DNA from: JAJCYK01 sp965224285
Lineage (GTDB): Bacteria > Bacteroidota > Bacteroidia > Cytophagales > Cyclobacteriaceae
NCBI GenBank assembly: GCA_965224285.1
Contig: OZ245043.1
Span: 2,294,001-2,358,000, forward strand
Direction: 5' to 3'
DNA length: 64,000 nt
Each line of letters begins with the position of its first letter. Within the stretch, counting starts at the first letter, position 1. This document shows, in pieces, positions 43,008-55,422 of this stretch. The position numbers were made by a program, and so were the translations under genes. The notes under the pieces are model-generated. The model saw only the letters and a program-made list of their open reading frames with translations, ran no database searches and was not told the DNA's origin.

Positions 43008-43823
43008 ATGAATGAAGATTTTTATGTAGGCTATCAATCTAATGCCCCTCAGGGGATATCTCGTTTTGTAAAGGGGGTAGTGGCTGGTATTGCTATCCTG
43101 TTAGTTGCTCTGGGTTGGCTATTGGCCCGCAGTCAACGGGGCTTCATAAGTAGCACCTACCAATATGCCGAGGAATCCATTATTAAAGGTTGGTTATCAG
43201 ACCAGCCGGTTCCCTCTATTCAGGTGCCCCTAGGCAAAGACCACTCAACTGATTTAGTACAAATCATTCCCATCGTTCAGTTTGGTAAAATTGGGGGCCA
43301 GGAATTGACCCGGCCCTGGAAAGACAGGGCACGAACCTGGGTACGCGCCAAAGGCCACCTGATCTATTACCAGGGTAAAGCCCTGCTGGAGATCCCGGAT
43401 GGGCAGAACTTGCAGGAAAGCCAAAGTCCACCCGGTGGAGCGCCCCCATCTTTAAGCTTACAAGGTAAGACCACTCAGATTACGCTCCAAGGGGAAATTT
43501 TAGATGCAAAATGCTATTTTGGGGTAATGAAACCCGGTCACGGTAAACCTCACCGGTCTTGCGCAATCAGATGTATCTCCGGAGGGATCCCGGCGGTTTT
43601 GGAAGTCAAGGATCGGGCAAATAACCAAGAGTATTATTTGATTAAGGAGGTTGGAGGGTATAAAAATATGATTTTGGATAAGGTTGGTGAGAGGGTAACC
43701 GTTAGGGGAACGGTTCAGAAAATTGGTGACTGGCCGGTACTGACCCTTCAAAACGTCATCTCTACAGATAACAAAAATAACCGGGACAACATTGCAGCTT
43801 ATGATCTATCCCTTTGCTTTTAA
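43008..43823 (+). CDS. Membrane-anchored protein with Cys/His-rich motif, OB-like domain
   Basis: 271 residues. A transmembrane helix at about 22-42 (VVAGIAILLVALGWLLA) is followed by a domain with OB-like strands (RAKGHLIYYQGKALLEI). The C-terminal third has an unusual conserved-looking stretch: C169, then H-x-x-x-H and C-x-x-x-C (GHGKPHRSCAIRCISGG, about 178-194), and a last strand ending VRGTVQKIG. The Cys/His set could bind a metal or cluster. No named family is recognised. It starts five bases after the heme-Rieske gene. Confidence 0.7.
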   Translation: MNEDFYVGYQSNAPQGISRFVKGVVAGIAILLVALGWLLARSQRGFISSTYQYAEESIIKGWLSDQPVPSIQVPLGKDHSTDLVQIIPIVQFGKIGGQELTRPWKDRARTWVRAKGHLIYYQGKALLEIPDGQNLQESQSPPGGAPPSLSLQGKTTQITLQGEILDAKCYFGVMKPGHGKPHRSCAIRCISGGIPAVLEVKDRANNQEYYLIKEVGGYKNMILDKVGERVTVRGTVQKIGDWPVLTLQNVISTDNKNNRDNIAAYDLSLCF

Positions 43824-44317
43824 ATAGTTGGGACAAGATTTATTTAAATAGCGCTGCCCAATTTGTTGGTCAAACAAATATTTTTTTCAAATAATTAAAT
43901 ATAACATTAATTTTTTGTACTTAAAAAAGTTATAACCTGGGTATCAATACACCCCTTTTCATCTCCGTTTTATACAATTTTAGCAAATTTAACCACTGGT
44001 AAATCCCCTATTCAAGGTGGTTAACTGTTTGGATTTATGGCACTTAATACCTAACTTATTTAACAAAGAAGGTCAAATATGGCCTTACCTTTTGTGCCTA
44101 AAGTATACCCAAATTAATGAATACCTCAGTTAAATCAGCTGGTGGGACATCCCACTGGGGAACAACTGTTTTCTCAATTCCAGATCGTAACGGACTTTGC
44201 TTTCAGCTATGGAGCAAAGTCTATTTATGACTTGGGTTCAGTACCCTCTTCACTCCGGCCAATGTAGACCAGCAAGCTGCTGGTCTTAAATAGCTTTTAT
44301 TACCAAAACCTATATAC
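43824..44317 (+). other. Long AT-rich leader of the giant adhesin gene
   Basis: 494 bases without a gene. The first half is AT-rich. No clean TTG/TAnnTTTG promoter was found. Two inverted repeats lie in the second half: GTGGGA-CA-TCCCAC near 44143-44156, and GACCAGCA-AGC-TGCTGGTC at 44267-44285. The region may hold a regulated promoter and a structured 5' untranslated leader. Confidence 0.5.
44267..44285 (+). promoter_or_regulatory. Hairpin in the leader of the giant gene
   Basis: A perfect 8-bp stem (GACCAGCA / TGCTGGTC) with a three-base loop, 32 bases before the start codon. It is followed by TTAAATAGCTTTTATT, which is not a strong U tract. It could be an RNA element controlling translation or mRNA stability, or a weak attenuator. 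Confidence 0.5.
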
Positions 44318-47300
44318 ATGAAACTTCGACGTATACCCGATGAGGGCTGTGCTAATGCTACAATTATGCGCAGTCTGTTATTTACCCAAACATGCCGCTG
44401 GCTCCTGGCCTCGGCATGTTTGTTTTTATGTAGTTTAAGTGCTCTAAGCCAGATCGTCACCACCGATAAACCTGACTATACAGTCGGTGAAACTGTGATT
44501 ATAACCGGTTCAGGCTTTATGCCAGGCGAAACCGTAGAAATGGTATTGCACGAAACACCACAAACCCATGAGGATGAGGTGCTTTACTCCGTGGCCGATG
44601 CCAGCGGAGGTTTTGTCAACATGGATTTCGTGATCTGTTTGCACGACCTGGGCGTAACTTTCGATCTTACTGCAACTGGTTTAACTTCCGGTCTGGTAGC
44701 CACTACCACCTTTACCGACGGACCGCCTGCGGCAAATCTGGACCAGATCAGAAATGGATCGGCTGCGAGTCCAACAGATCCTGCAAACTGGGTAAATGGT
44801 AATCTTAATGGAAGCCAGGCTCATTACGCAGAAGGCCTATCAGTAGGATATCGTACGATATTAACCGACATGCCACCAGATACGGAGGTTATGCTTATTC
44901 TGGAATATGATGTAAAACACTCCAGTCGCCATGCATTGGATTATTTAACCCATTATGACAGGCTTGAACCCCACCAAATCACTTTTGGTCACACAGCTGA
45001 AGAAATAGATCCAACCATTGGAGTGGCAGGATTTTCAGAACCTGCTGATGATACCCATCCCATTCCTTCACCCCCGGTATTAAATACTCCGGTGGCCGGA
45101 CAACCTACTAATAGCTTTGCCCTAGTGAGTGGAGGCGGGGGAGCATTTATGTCTATGTGGAATGGAGATATTACTAATATATCATATCCTAATACGGCTG
45201 ACTTAAGCCAAGCTCAATCAGCTCAGCAAATTGAAGTTACATTCACAGTAGGAGGTACCGCGGGGGATCCTGCCCAAACGGTAATTCTGGCCTGGGGCGG
45301 CCATATTGCCAGCCGTAACGACTGGGGGTTTGATGCCGGCGTACCCCGCTCTGCTGGTGGTATCAGTGGCTCACCTTATCATATGCGTTTGATTGATTGG
45401 AATCTGAACAACCTGGGTAACCAGGATCGTTCATTACAGGCAGATGCGGTTATTCCACCTCCCGAATGTGAAATTGATGGCCCTGAGTTGGTTTGTGAAG
45501 AGTCAGAGAACATGTATTCCGTAACTGCCTCTAACGCACCAAACCCTGTTTATAATTGGATATTTCTCAATAACACTACCGGAGCGCAAATAACTGCTGG
45601 TCAGGGAACCCCGGATGTCACAGTAGACGCGGGCACAGGACCAGGATCCTATACGCTGGAGGCCACGGTAAGCGATATCAACGGAGTGACCACTTGTGAA
45701 ATTACTACCACTGTTGAGGTGGGGCCGGATTTGTCTACCTCCGTGACGGATATAACCTGTAATGATGATAACGGAACCAGTGATGATGGTGCTATTGACC
45801 TAACCGTTACCGGAAATGGACCTTTTACCTACGATTGGTCAGGTCCAAACAGCTTTACAGCTAGCACCGAGGACATTTCCAATTTAGAGGCTGGAACCTA
45901 TGATGTAACAGTCACTGATGATAACGGTTGTATATCTATGACTTCGGCTACTGTTAACCTGCCTGCTCTGTTCAGCGCTGCCGCCGTAGCAACCGATATC
46001 ACCTGTCAGGATGACAACGGATTCTCCGCTGATGGTGCCGTGAACCTCACCACTACCAATGGGGTGGGACCGTTCTCCTACAGCTGGACCGGACCCGATG
46101 GTTTCGCGGCCAGTTCCGAGGACCTCTCCGGATTAGATACACCCGGCTTGTACAGTGTGGTGGTAACCGACGATAACGGCTGCGTGGCCAATGCTTCGGC
46201 TACAGTCAATGCGCCTGCTCTGTTCAGCGCTGCCGCCGTAGCAACCGATATCACCTGTCAGGATGACAACGGATTCTCCGCTGATGGTGCCGTGGACCTC
46301 ACCACTACCAATGGGGTGGGACCGTTCTCCTACAGCTGGACCGGACCCGATGGTTTCGCGGCCAGTTCCGAGGACCTCTCCGGATTAGATACACCCGGCT
46401 TGTACAGTGTGGTGGTAACCGACGATAACGGCTGCGTGGCCAATGCTTCGGCTACAGTCAATGCGCCTGCTCTGTTCAGCGCTGCCGCCGTAGCAACCGA
46501 TATCACCTGTCAGGATGACAACGGATTCTCCGCTGATGGTGCCGTGGACCTCACCACTACCAATGGGGTGGGACCGTTCTCCTACAGCTGGACCGGACCC
46601 GATGGTTTCGCGGCCAGTTCCGAGGACCTCTCCGGATTAGATACACCCGGCTTGTACAGTGTGGTGGTAACCGACGATAACGGCTGTGTGGCCAATGCTT
46701 CGGCTACAGTCAATGCGCCTGCTCTGTTCAGCGCTGCCGCCGTAGCAACCGATATCACCTGTCAGGATGACAACGGATTCTCCGCTGATGGTGCCGTGGA
46801 CCTCACCACTACCAATGGGGTGGGACCGTTCTCCTACAGCTGGACCGGACCCGATGGTTTCGCGGCCAGTTCCGAGGACCTCTCCGGATTAGATACACCC
46901 GGCTTGTACAGTGTGGTGGTAACCGACGATAACGGCTGCGTGGCCAATGCTTCGGCTACAGTCAATGCGCCTGCTCTGTTCAGCGCTGCCGCCGTAGCAA
47001 CCGATATCACCTGTCAGGATGACAACGGATTCTCCGCTGATGGTGCCGTGGACCTCACCACTACCAATGGGGTGGGACCGTTCTCCTACAGCTGGACCGG
47101 ACCCGATGGTTTCGCGGCCAGTTCCGAGGACCTCTCCGGATTAGATACACCCGGCTTGTACAGTGTGGTGGTAACCGACGATAACGGCTGTGTGGCCAAT
47201 GCTTCGGCTACAGTCAATGCGCCTGCTCTGTTCAGCGCTGCCGCCGTAGCAACCGATATCACCTGTCAGGATGACAACGGATTCTCCGCTGATGGTGCCG

Positions 47301-50300
47301 TGGACCTCACCACTACCAATGGGGTGGGACCGTTCTCCTACAGCTGGACCGGACCCGATGGTTTCGCGGCCAGTTCCGAGGACCTCTCCGGATTAGATAC
47401 ACCCGGCTTGTACAGTGTGGTGGTAACCGACGATAACGGCTGCGTGGCCAATGCTTCGGCTACAGTCAATGCGCCTGCTCTGTTCAGCGCTGCCGCCGTA
47501 GCAACCGATATCACCTGTCAGGATGACAACGGATTCTCCGCTGATGGTGCCGTGGACCTCACCACTACCAATGGGGTGGGACCGTTCTCCTACAGCTGGA
47601 CCGGACCCGATGGTTTCGCGGCCAGTTCCGAGGACCTCTCCGGATTAGATACACCCGGCTTGTACAGTGTGGTGGTAACCGACGATAACGGCTGCGTGGC
47701 CAATGCTTCGGCTACAGTCAATGCGCCTGCTCTGTTCAGCGCTGCCGCCGTAGCAACCGATATCACCTGTCAGGATGACAACGGATTCTCCGCTGATGGT
47801 GCCGTGAACCTCACCACTACCAATGGGGTGGGACCGTTCTCCTACAGCTGGACCGGACCCGATGGTTTCGCGGCCAGTTCCGAGGACCTCTCCGGATTAG
47901 ATACACCCGGCTTGTACAGTGTGGTGGTAACCGACGATAACGGCTGCGTGGCCAATGCTTCGGCTACAGTCAATGCGCCTGCTCTGTTCAGCGCTGCCGC
48001 CGTAGCAACCGATATCACCTGTCAGGATGACAACGGATTCTCCGCTGATGGTGCCGTGGACCTCACCACTACCAATGGGGTGGGACCGTTCTCCTACAGC
48101 TGGACCGGACCCGATGGTTTCGCGGCCAGTTCCGAGGACCTCTCCGGATTAGATACACCCGGCTTGTACAGTGTGGTGGTAACCGACGATAACGGCTGCG
48201 TGGCCAATGCTTCGGCTACAGTCAATGCGCCTGCTCTGTTCAGCGCTGCCGCCGTAGCAACCGATATCACCTGTCAGGATGACAACGGATTCTCCGCTGA
48301 TGGTGCCGTGGACCTCACCACTACCAATGGGGTGGGACCGTTCTCCTACAGCTGGACCGGACCCGATGGTTTCGCGGCCAGTTCCGAGGACCTCTCCGGA
48401 TTAGATACACCCGGCTTGTACAGTGTGGTGGTAACCGACGATAACGGCTGTGTGGCCAATGCTTCGGCTACAGTCAATGCGCCTGCTCTGTTCAGCGCTG
48501 CCGCCGTAGCAACCGATATCACCTGTCAGGATGACAACGGATTCTCCGCTGATGGTGCCGTGGACCTCACCACTACCAATGGGGTGGGACCGTTCTCCTA
48601 CAGCTGGACCGGACCCGATGGTTTCGCGGCCAGTTCCGAGGACCTCTCCGGATTAGATACACCCGGCTTGTACAGTGTGGTGGTAACCGACGATAACGGC
48701 TGCGTGGCCAATGCTTCGGCTACAGTCAATGCGCCTGCTCTGTTCAGCGCTGCCGCCGTAGCAACCGATATCACCTGTCAGGATGACAACGGATTCTCCG
48801 CTGATGGTGCCGTGGACCTCACCACTACCAATGGGGTGGGACCGTTCTCCTACAGCTGGACCGGACCCGATGGTTTCGCGGCCAGTTCCGAGGACCTCTC
48901 CGGATTAGATACACCCGGCTTGTACAGTGTGGTGGTAACCGACGATAACGGCTGTGTGGCCAATGCTTCGGCTACAGTCAATGCGCCTGCTCTGTTCAGC
49001 GCTGCCGCCGTAGCAACCGATATCACCTGTCAGGATGACAACGGATTCTCCGCTGATGGTGCCGTGAACCTCACCACTACCAATGGGGTGGGACCGTTCT
49101 CCTACAGCTGGACCGGACCCGATGGTTTCGCGGCCAGTTCCGAGGACCTCTCCGGATTAGATACACCCGGCTTGTACAGTGTGGTGGTAACCGACGATAA
49201 CGGCTGCGTGGCCAATGCTTCGGCTACAGTCAATGCGCCTGCTCTGTTCAGCGCTGCCGCCGTAGCAACCGATATCACCTGTCAGGATGACAACGGATTC
49301 TCCGCTGATGGTGCCGTGGACCTCACCACTACCAATGGGGTGGGACCGTTCTCCTACAGCTGGACCGGACCCGATGGTTTCGCGGCCAGTTCCGAGGACC
49401 TCTCCGGATTAGATACACCCGGCTTGTACAGTGTGGTGGTAACCGACGATAACGGCTGCGTGGCCAATGCTTCGGCTACAGTCAATGCGCCTGCTCTACT
49501 CACTTGCTCCATAACCCCCTTTAGTGGTTTACCTGAATGCAATGGTTCCACCAACAATCAGTTGACCGCCACTATTAACGGAGGTACTACTCCCTATACT
49601 CCAGTATGGTCTGTGGTGGTAATCGATGAGGGCGGTATCGAGTTACCGGATGATCCGGCTACCTTAGGCTGGACCATAGCCAGTGGACAGGGAACCAACA
49701 CCATCAACTTCACTGCCGGGGATACCTACCGGGCGAAATTCAAGTTGGATGTAACGGATGACAATGGTTGTACCACTACTTGTGAGACCATAGTCGATCC
49801 TTGTTCCCATGTGTCCTTATTAAAGACCACCTGCGGTCAGGTGGATCCATCTCAAAGCTGGTCGTTTGAGTTGTATGAAGGGCCCGATGGTTTTGGTGGT
49901 TCTGTCATCGCTTCCGGAAACACTTCCGGCGATATTGATGGCATCATTGACTTTAACTTTGTCAACCTGGATCCTACTAAGACCTATACTATCTGCGAAC
50001 TGCAGGTTCCTGCCGGTTGGTCAACCATCTGGAAAGTGGATACCGATGGTGACGGGGTGGCTGACATGATCGTGCCTCCTTACAATCCCAATGCTGATGA
50101 CAACCCAATGGCTGATCTGGGTAACCGCTGTTTCGACTTTGGGGCCAATACCAACTACCCGGTTATCGTGGGTGGTACGCTGGTATTTGAGGTAGATAAC
50201 TGCTTCCCTGGAGGCGATCCCAGAACACCGGGCTACTGGAAAAACTGGAATACCTGTACCAATGGAGGGCAGGCGGAAAATGCTGCCAGAAATGGTGGAG

Positions 50301-51025
50301 CCGCTGCGGGATTCTTCCTACTGGACGATATACTGAATGATCCGGGTATCTCTTGGTGTACCGGTACTAATGATGAGTTCACATTGCTGACTTGTGAAGA
50401 TGCTGTAAGCATATTGGATCAGCGCGATCTCAATACCGGTAAGAAGAAAGCCAGCGATGCAGCCTATACTTTAGCCATGCATTTATTGGCGGCCCAGCTT
50501 AATTTTGCTGCCGGCGCCGAAACCTGCCAGGATGCCATGGATGCCGTGGTTGCGGGAGAAGCGTTGCTCTGTCAAATAGGCTTTGACGGAACCGGAGGTT
50601 ATCTGAAAGGCAAGGGAGCGGGAGCCCTGAAAGCTCAGGCATTAGAGCTGGCGGGTATTTTAGACTCTTATAACAATGGCCTGTTATGTAATGGCGGCGC
50701 TGTAACCGGCGCTCCGGTTAACAGCCTGGAATACTCGGCCGAAGAGCTGGCGAATGAAGCGATCAATAATTTGCAATTGAAAGCTTATCCCAATCCATTC
50801 CAGGATGAAGCTACCATACAATTCACTTCACCTCAGGATAGCTATGTAATACTCAACGTGTACTCCGTGATAGGAGTGAGAGTAGCTCAACTATTCGAAG
50901 GACAAATTGAAGCCAACAAGGTGTATGAAGTGACCTTTGATCGAGGTAGCCTATCTGATGATACCTTTATCTATCGACTGAATACCGACTTCGGGGCGAA
51001 GTACGGCACTCTGTTGACCAGGTGA
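44318..51025 (+). CDS. Giant SprB-repeat surface protein with T9SS sorting domain
   Basis: 2235 residues. A signal peptide ends near LSALSQ (the ATG at 44366 begins directly on it). An N-terminal domain (about 50-370) and an Ig/PKD-like region (about 385-470) precede one diverged repeat (about 471-550). Residues 551-1726 are 14 tandem 84-residue repeats that match the SprB repeat family (VATDITCQDD, PGLYSVVVTDDNGC). A domain with RTPGYWKNW follows. The last about 75 residues form the type IX secretion C-terminal domain (LKAYPNPFQDEATIQF...). It would be exported and anchored to the surface, and probably acts in adhesion or gliding. Confidence 0.9.
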   Translation: MKLRRIPDEGCANATIMRSLLFTQTCRWLLASACLFLCSLSALSQIVTTDKPDYTVGETVIITGSGFMPGETVEMVLHETPQTHEDEVLYSVADASGGFVNMDFVICLHDLGVTFDLTATGLTSGLVATTTFTDGPPAANLDQIRNGSAASPTDPANWVNGNLNGSQAHYAEGLSVGYRTILTDMPPDTEVMLILEYDVKHSSRHALDYLTHYDRLEPHQITFGHTAEEIDPTIGVAGFSEPADDTHPIPSPPVLNTPVAGQPTNSFALVSGGGGAFMSMWNGDITNISYPNTADLSQAQSAQQIEVTFTVGGTAGDPAQTVILAWGGHIASRNDWGFDAGVPRSAGGISGSPYHMRLIDWNLNNLGNQDRSLQADAVIPPPECEIDGPELVCEESENMYSVTASNAPNPVYNWIFLNNTTGAQITAGQGTPDVTVDAGTGPGSYTLEATVSDINGVTTCEITTTVEVGPDLSTSVTDITCNDDNGTSDDGAIDLTVTGNGPFTYDWSGPNSFTASTEDISNLEAGTYDVTVTDDNGCISMTSATVNLPALFSAAAVATDITCQDDNGFSADGAVNLTTTNGVGPFSYSWTGPDGFAASSEDLSGLDTPGLYSVVVTDDNGCVANASATVNAPALFSAAAVATDITCQDDNGFSADGAVDLTTTNGVGPFSYSWTGPDGFAASSEDLSGLDTPGLYSVVVTDDNGCVANASATVNAPALFSAAAVATDITCQDDNGFSADGAVDLTTTNGVGPFSYSWTGPDGFAASSEDLSGLDTPGLYSVVVTDDNGCVANASATVNAPALFSAAAVATDITCQDDNGFSADGAVDLTTTNGVGPFSYSWTGPDGFAASSEDLSGLDTPGLYSVVVTDDNGCVANASATVNAPALFSAAAVATDITCQDDNGFSADGAVDLTTTNGVGPFSYSWTGPDGFAASSEDLSGLDTPGLYSVVVTDDNGCVANASATVNAPALFSAAAVATDITCQDDNGFSADGAVDLTTTNGVGPFSYSWTGPDGFAASSEDLSGLDTPGLYSVVVTDDNGCVANASATVNAPALFSAAAVATDITCQDDNGFSADGAVDLTTTNGVGPFSYSWTGPDGFAASSEDLSGLDTPGLYSVVVTDDNGCVANASATVNAPALFSAAAVATDITCQDDNGFSADGAVNLTTTNGVGPFSYSWTGPDGFAASSEDLSGLDTPGLYSVVVTDDNGCVANASATVNAPALFSAAAVATDITCQDDNGFSADGAVDLTTTNGVGPFSYSWTGPDGFAASSEDLSGLDTPGLYSVVVTDDNGCVANASATVNAPALFSAAAVATDITCQDDNGFSADGAVDLTTTNGVGPFSYSWTGPDGFAASSEDLSGLDTPGLYSVVVTDDNGCVANASATVNAPALFSAAAVATDITCQDDNGFSADGAVDLTTTNGVGPFSYSWTGPDGFAASSEDLSGLDTPGLYSVVVTDDNGCVANASATVNAPALFSAAAVATDITCQDDNGFSADGAVDLTTTNGVGPFSYSWTGPDGFAASSEDLSGLDTPGLYSVVVTDDNGCVANASATVNAPALFSAAAVATDITCQDDNGFSADGAVNLTTTNGVGPFSYSWTGPDGFAASSEDLSGLDTPGLYSVVVTDDNGCVANASATVNAPALFSAAAVATDITCQDDNGFSADGAVDLTTTNGVGPFSYSWTGPDGFAASSEDLSGLDTPGLYSVVVTDDNGCVANASATVNAPALLTCSITPFSGLPECNGSTNNQLTATINGGTTPYTPVWSVVVIDEGGIELPDDPATLGWTIASGQGTNTINFTAGDTYRAKFKLDVTDDNGCTTTCETIVDPCSHVSLLKTTCGQVDPSQSWSFELYEGPDGFGGSVIASGNTSGDIDGIIDFNFVNLDPTKTYTICELQVPAGWSTIWKVDTDGDGVADMIVPPYNPNADDNPMADLGNRCFDFGANTNYPVIVGGTLVFEVDNCFPGGDPRTPGYWKNWNTCTNGGQAENAARNGGAAAGFFLLDDILNDPGISWCTGTNDEFTLLTCEDAVSILDQRDLNTGKKKASDAAYTLAMHLLAAQLNFAAGAETCQDAMDAVVAGEALLCQIGFDGTGGYLKGKGAGALKAQALELAGILDSYNNGLLCNGGAVTGAPVNSLEYSAEELANEAINNLQLKAYPNPFQDEATIQFTSPQDSYVILNVYSVIGVRVAQLFEGQIEANKVYEVTFDRGSLSDDTFIYRLNTDFGAKYGTLLTR
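45968..49495 (+). repeat. Fourteen tandem 252-bp repeats
   Basis: 3528 bases, exactly 14 copies of a 252-base (84-codon) unit starting CTGTTCAGCGCTGCC. By reading all copies I find only two variable positions: AAC/GAC (Asn or Asp before LTTTN) and TGC/TGT (a silent Cys codon change in GCVANAS). Copies 1, 8 and 13 have AAC; copies 3, 5, 10 and 12 have TGT. Since 252 is a multiple of three, gain or loss of units keeps the frame. A diverged unit at about 45716-45967 precedes them. Confidence 0.97.
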
Positions 51026-51054
51026 CGGTATTTTAGGTAAACGTCGAAATTCGA

Positions 51055-51090
51055 AGACTCCTCTCATTGATTTGAGGGGAGTCTTTTTTT
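51055..51090 (+). terminator. Terminator after the giant gene
   Basis: A 12-bp stem with one G-T pair (AGACTCCTCTCA / TGAGGGGAGTCT), a six-base loop and a run of seven T. It lies 29 bases after the stop codon. Confidence 0.88.
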
Positions 51091-51197
51091 GTTACTGTAG
51101 GGAGGTCTTGAGTCAAGAAACAGGAATTAGGAATAAAACCGCAGGAGTAATTAGGGCTGCTACTGCCATCTTCGCTGGCTTAAGTTTAGCCCCACAT

Positions 51198-51726
51198 CTG
51201 GCTTAGGTTTAGCTGGCGTAACTTAAGCCGAAAAGAAGATCTATTTTATTTCAGGTTGTTATCTAGGGTTGGACCTTATCAATCTCATTATCAAAGCGGA
51301 TAAAGTGCCAAACTTAATCCAGGTATCAGGCTTCGGATTTTTCCTTTGTGTTCTTCTTTGATCAGTTTAGGTGGGGGTCTTTTCGGTTGATTAAAAGCTA
51401 GTATAACCATGTAATCCTGCTCCTGACTTAATGATTGCTGACTTAATGATTGCTCGACTGCGAATGCTTATGCCTATAGATTAACTTACTGATTATGTAT
51501 TAATTTATAAACGGTCAAAGATCCTTAATGATGGTCAACCGGCATAGCTGTCACTCGCCAGATAGGCAAGCGACTGATTCGGGTTACTAGTTATAAAATA
51601 TTTTTTAATTCTGTCGCTCGGGTGTCCTGAGTGACGATTATGCTGGATCCCAATCCAATGGCTGTATTGGTTCCATCATGCCCATTTTAAATTGCAATCG
51701 ACCTTTCACCTCCATGACCTTCAGCG
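51198..51726 (+). repeat. Non-coding direct repeat, copy 2
   Basis: The first of two neighbouring copies (529 bases). It starts with the GGCTTAGGTT / AACTTAAGCC inverted repeat, holds AACTTAATCCAGGTATCAGG, and ends in a block of about 245 bases (51482-51726) nearly identical to the end of the next copy. That block contains two hairpin-forming stretches (TCACTCGCC...GGCAAGCGA near 51551 and GTCGCTCGGG-TGT-CCTGAGTGAC near 51613). No gene is present. A truncated start of a further copy (CTGGCTTAAGTTTAGC) lies just upstream near 51175. Confidence 0.8.
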
Positions 51727-51737
51727 CCTCACCACCC

Positions 51738-52229
51738 CTGGCTTAAGTTTAGCTGGCGTAACTTAAGCTGGAAAGAAGATCTAATTTATTACAGGTTGTT
51801 ATCTAGCATTGGACCTTATCAATCTCTCATTATCAAAGCGGATTAAGTGCCAAACTTAATCCAGGTATCAGGTCCATGACAATTTAAAAATGGTCTCGTC
51901 AAAAATCAACCTTCGGATTTCGACGCTGTTTCTTCTTACCTGTCGACGCTGGCGGTAAGCATTCTGCTGCTTATGCGTAAGTATTAACTTGCTGATTATG
52001 TATTAATTTATAAACAGTCAAAGGTCCTTAATGATGGTCAACCGGCATAGCTGTCACTCGCCAGATAGGCAAGCGACTGATTCGGGTTACTAGTTATAAA
52101 ATATTTATTAATTCTGTCGCTCGGGTGTCCCGAGTGACGATTATGCTGGATCCCAATCCAATGGCTGTATTGGTTCCATCATGACCATTTTAAATTACCG
52201 TCGACCTTTCACCTCCATGACCTTCAGCG
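51738..52229 (+). repeat. Non-coding direct repeat, copy 3
   Basis: The second neighbouring copy (492 bases), starting GGCTTAAGTT / AACTTAAGCT. The two ends match copy 2 closely, while the middle (about 51871-51983) differs. The hairpin near 52113 reads GTCGCTCGGG-TGT-CCCGAGTGAC here, with one base changed that keeps pairing. The beginning also matches the 5156-5255 segment. Confidence 0.8.
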
Positions 52230-52261
52230 TAGGTCATAGCCTTTAAATTTAATGTAAATAG

Positions 52262-52295
52262 AAAAGAGAACCCCGTAGGTTACAGGATTCTCTTT
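52262..52295 (-). terminator. Terminator of the rRNA operon
   Basis: On the minus strand, AAAGAGAATCC and GGGTTCTCTTTT form a stem with an 11-base loop and end in a T-rich stretch. It lies just after the 5S gene. Confidence 0.75.
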
Positions 52296-52307
52296 CGTTA
52301 ATAAAAT

Positions 52308-52416
52308 CTGGCGACGACCTACTCTCCCACCGGTGAAGGCAGTACCATCAGCGCTGCCGGGCTTAACTGCTCTGTTCGGAATGGATAGAGGTGGACCCCG
52401 GCGCTATAGTCACCAT
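52308..52416 (-). rRNA. rrf: 5S ribosomal RNA
   Basis: The minus strand reads TGGTGACTATAGCGCCGGGG, then the conserved CCATTCCGAACAGAGCAG, and ends GGGAGAGTAGGTCGTCGCCA. This is a full 5S of about 108 bases, with the ends pairing. The ends are accurate to a few bases. Confidence 0.93.
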
Positions 52417-52512
52417 AAAATCTTTATCCGCTCCTGGCGGATTCTATACCTTTTTGACAATTGATCAAAGCAACAGAGCGCTAGTACATCAAAATGCACC
52501 CGGTAATCTACT

Positions 52513-55422
<2,910 letters not shown>

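Noticed and set aside
43824..44317. A promoter for the giant gene
   Set aside because: I looked for TTG/TAnnTTTG and found only near matches, for example TACCTTTTG near 44086, which has one base too many.
45968..49495. Regularly spaced repeats that might be a CRISPR array
   Set aside because: The unit is 252 bases with no spacers, lies in one long coding frame and encodes protein repeats.
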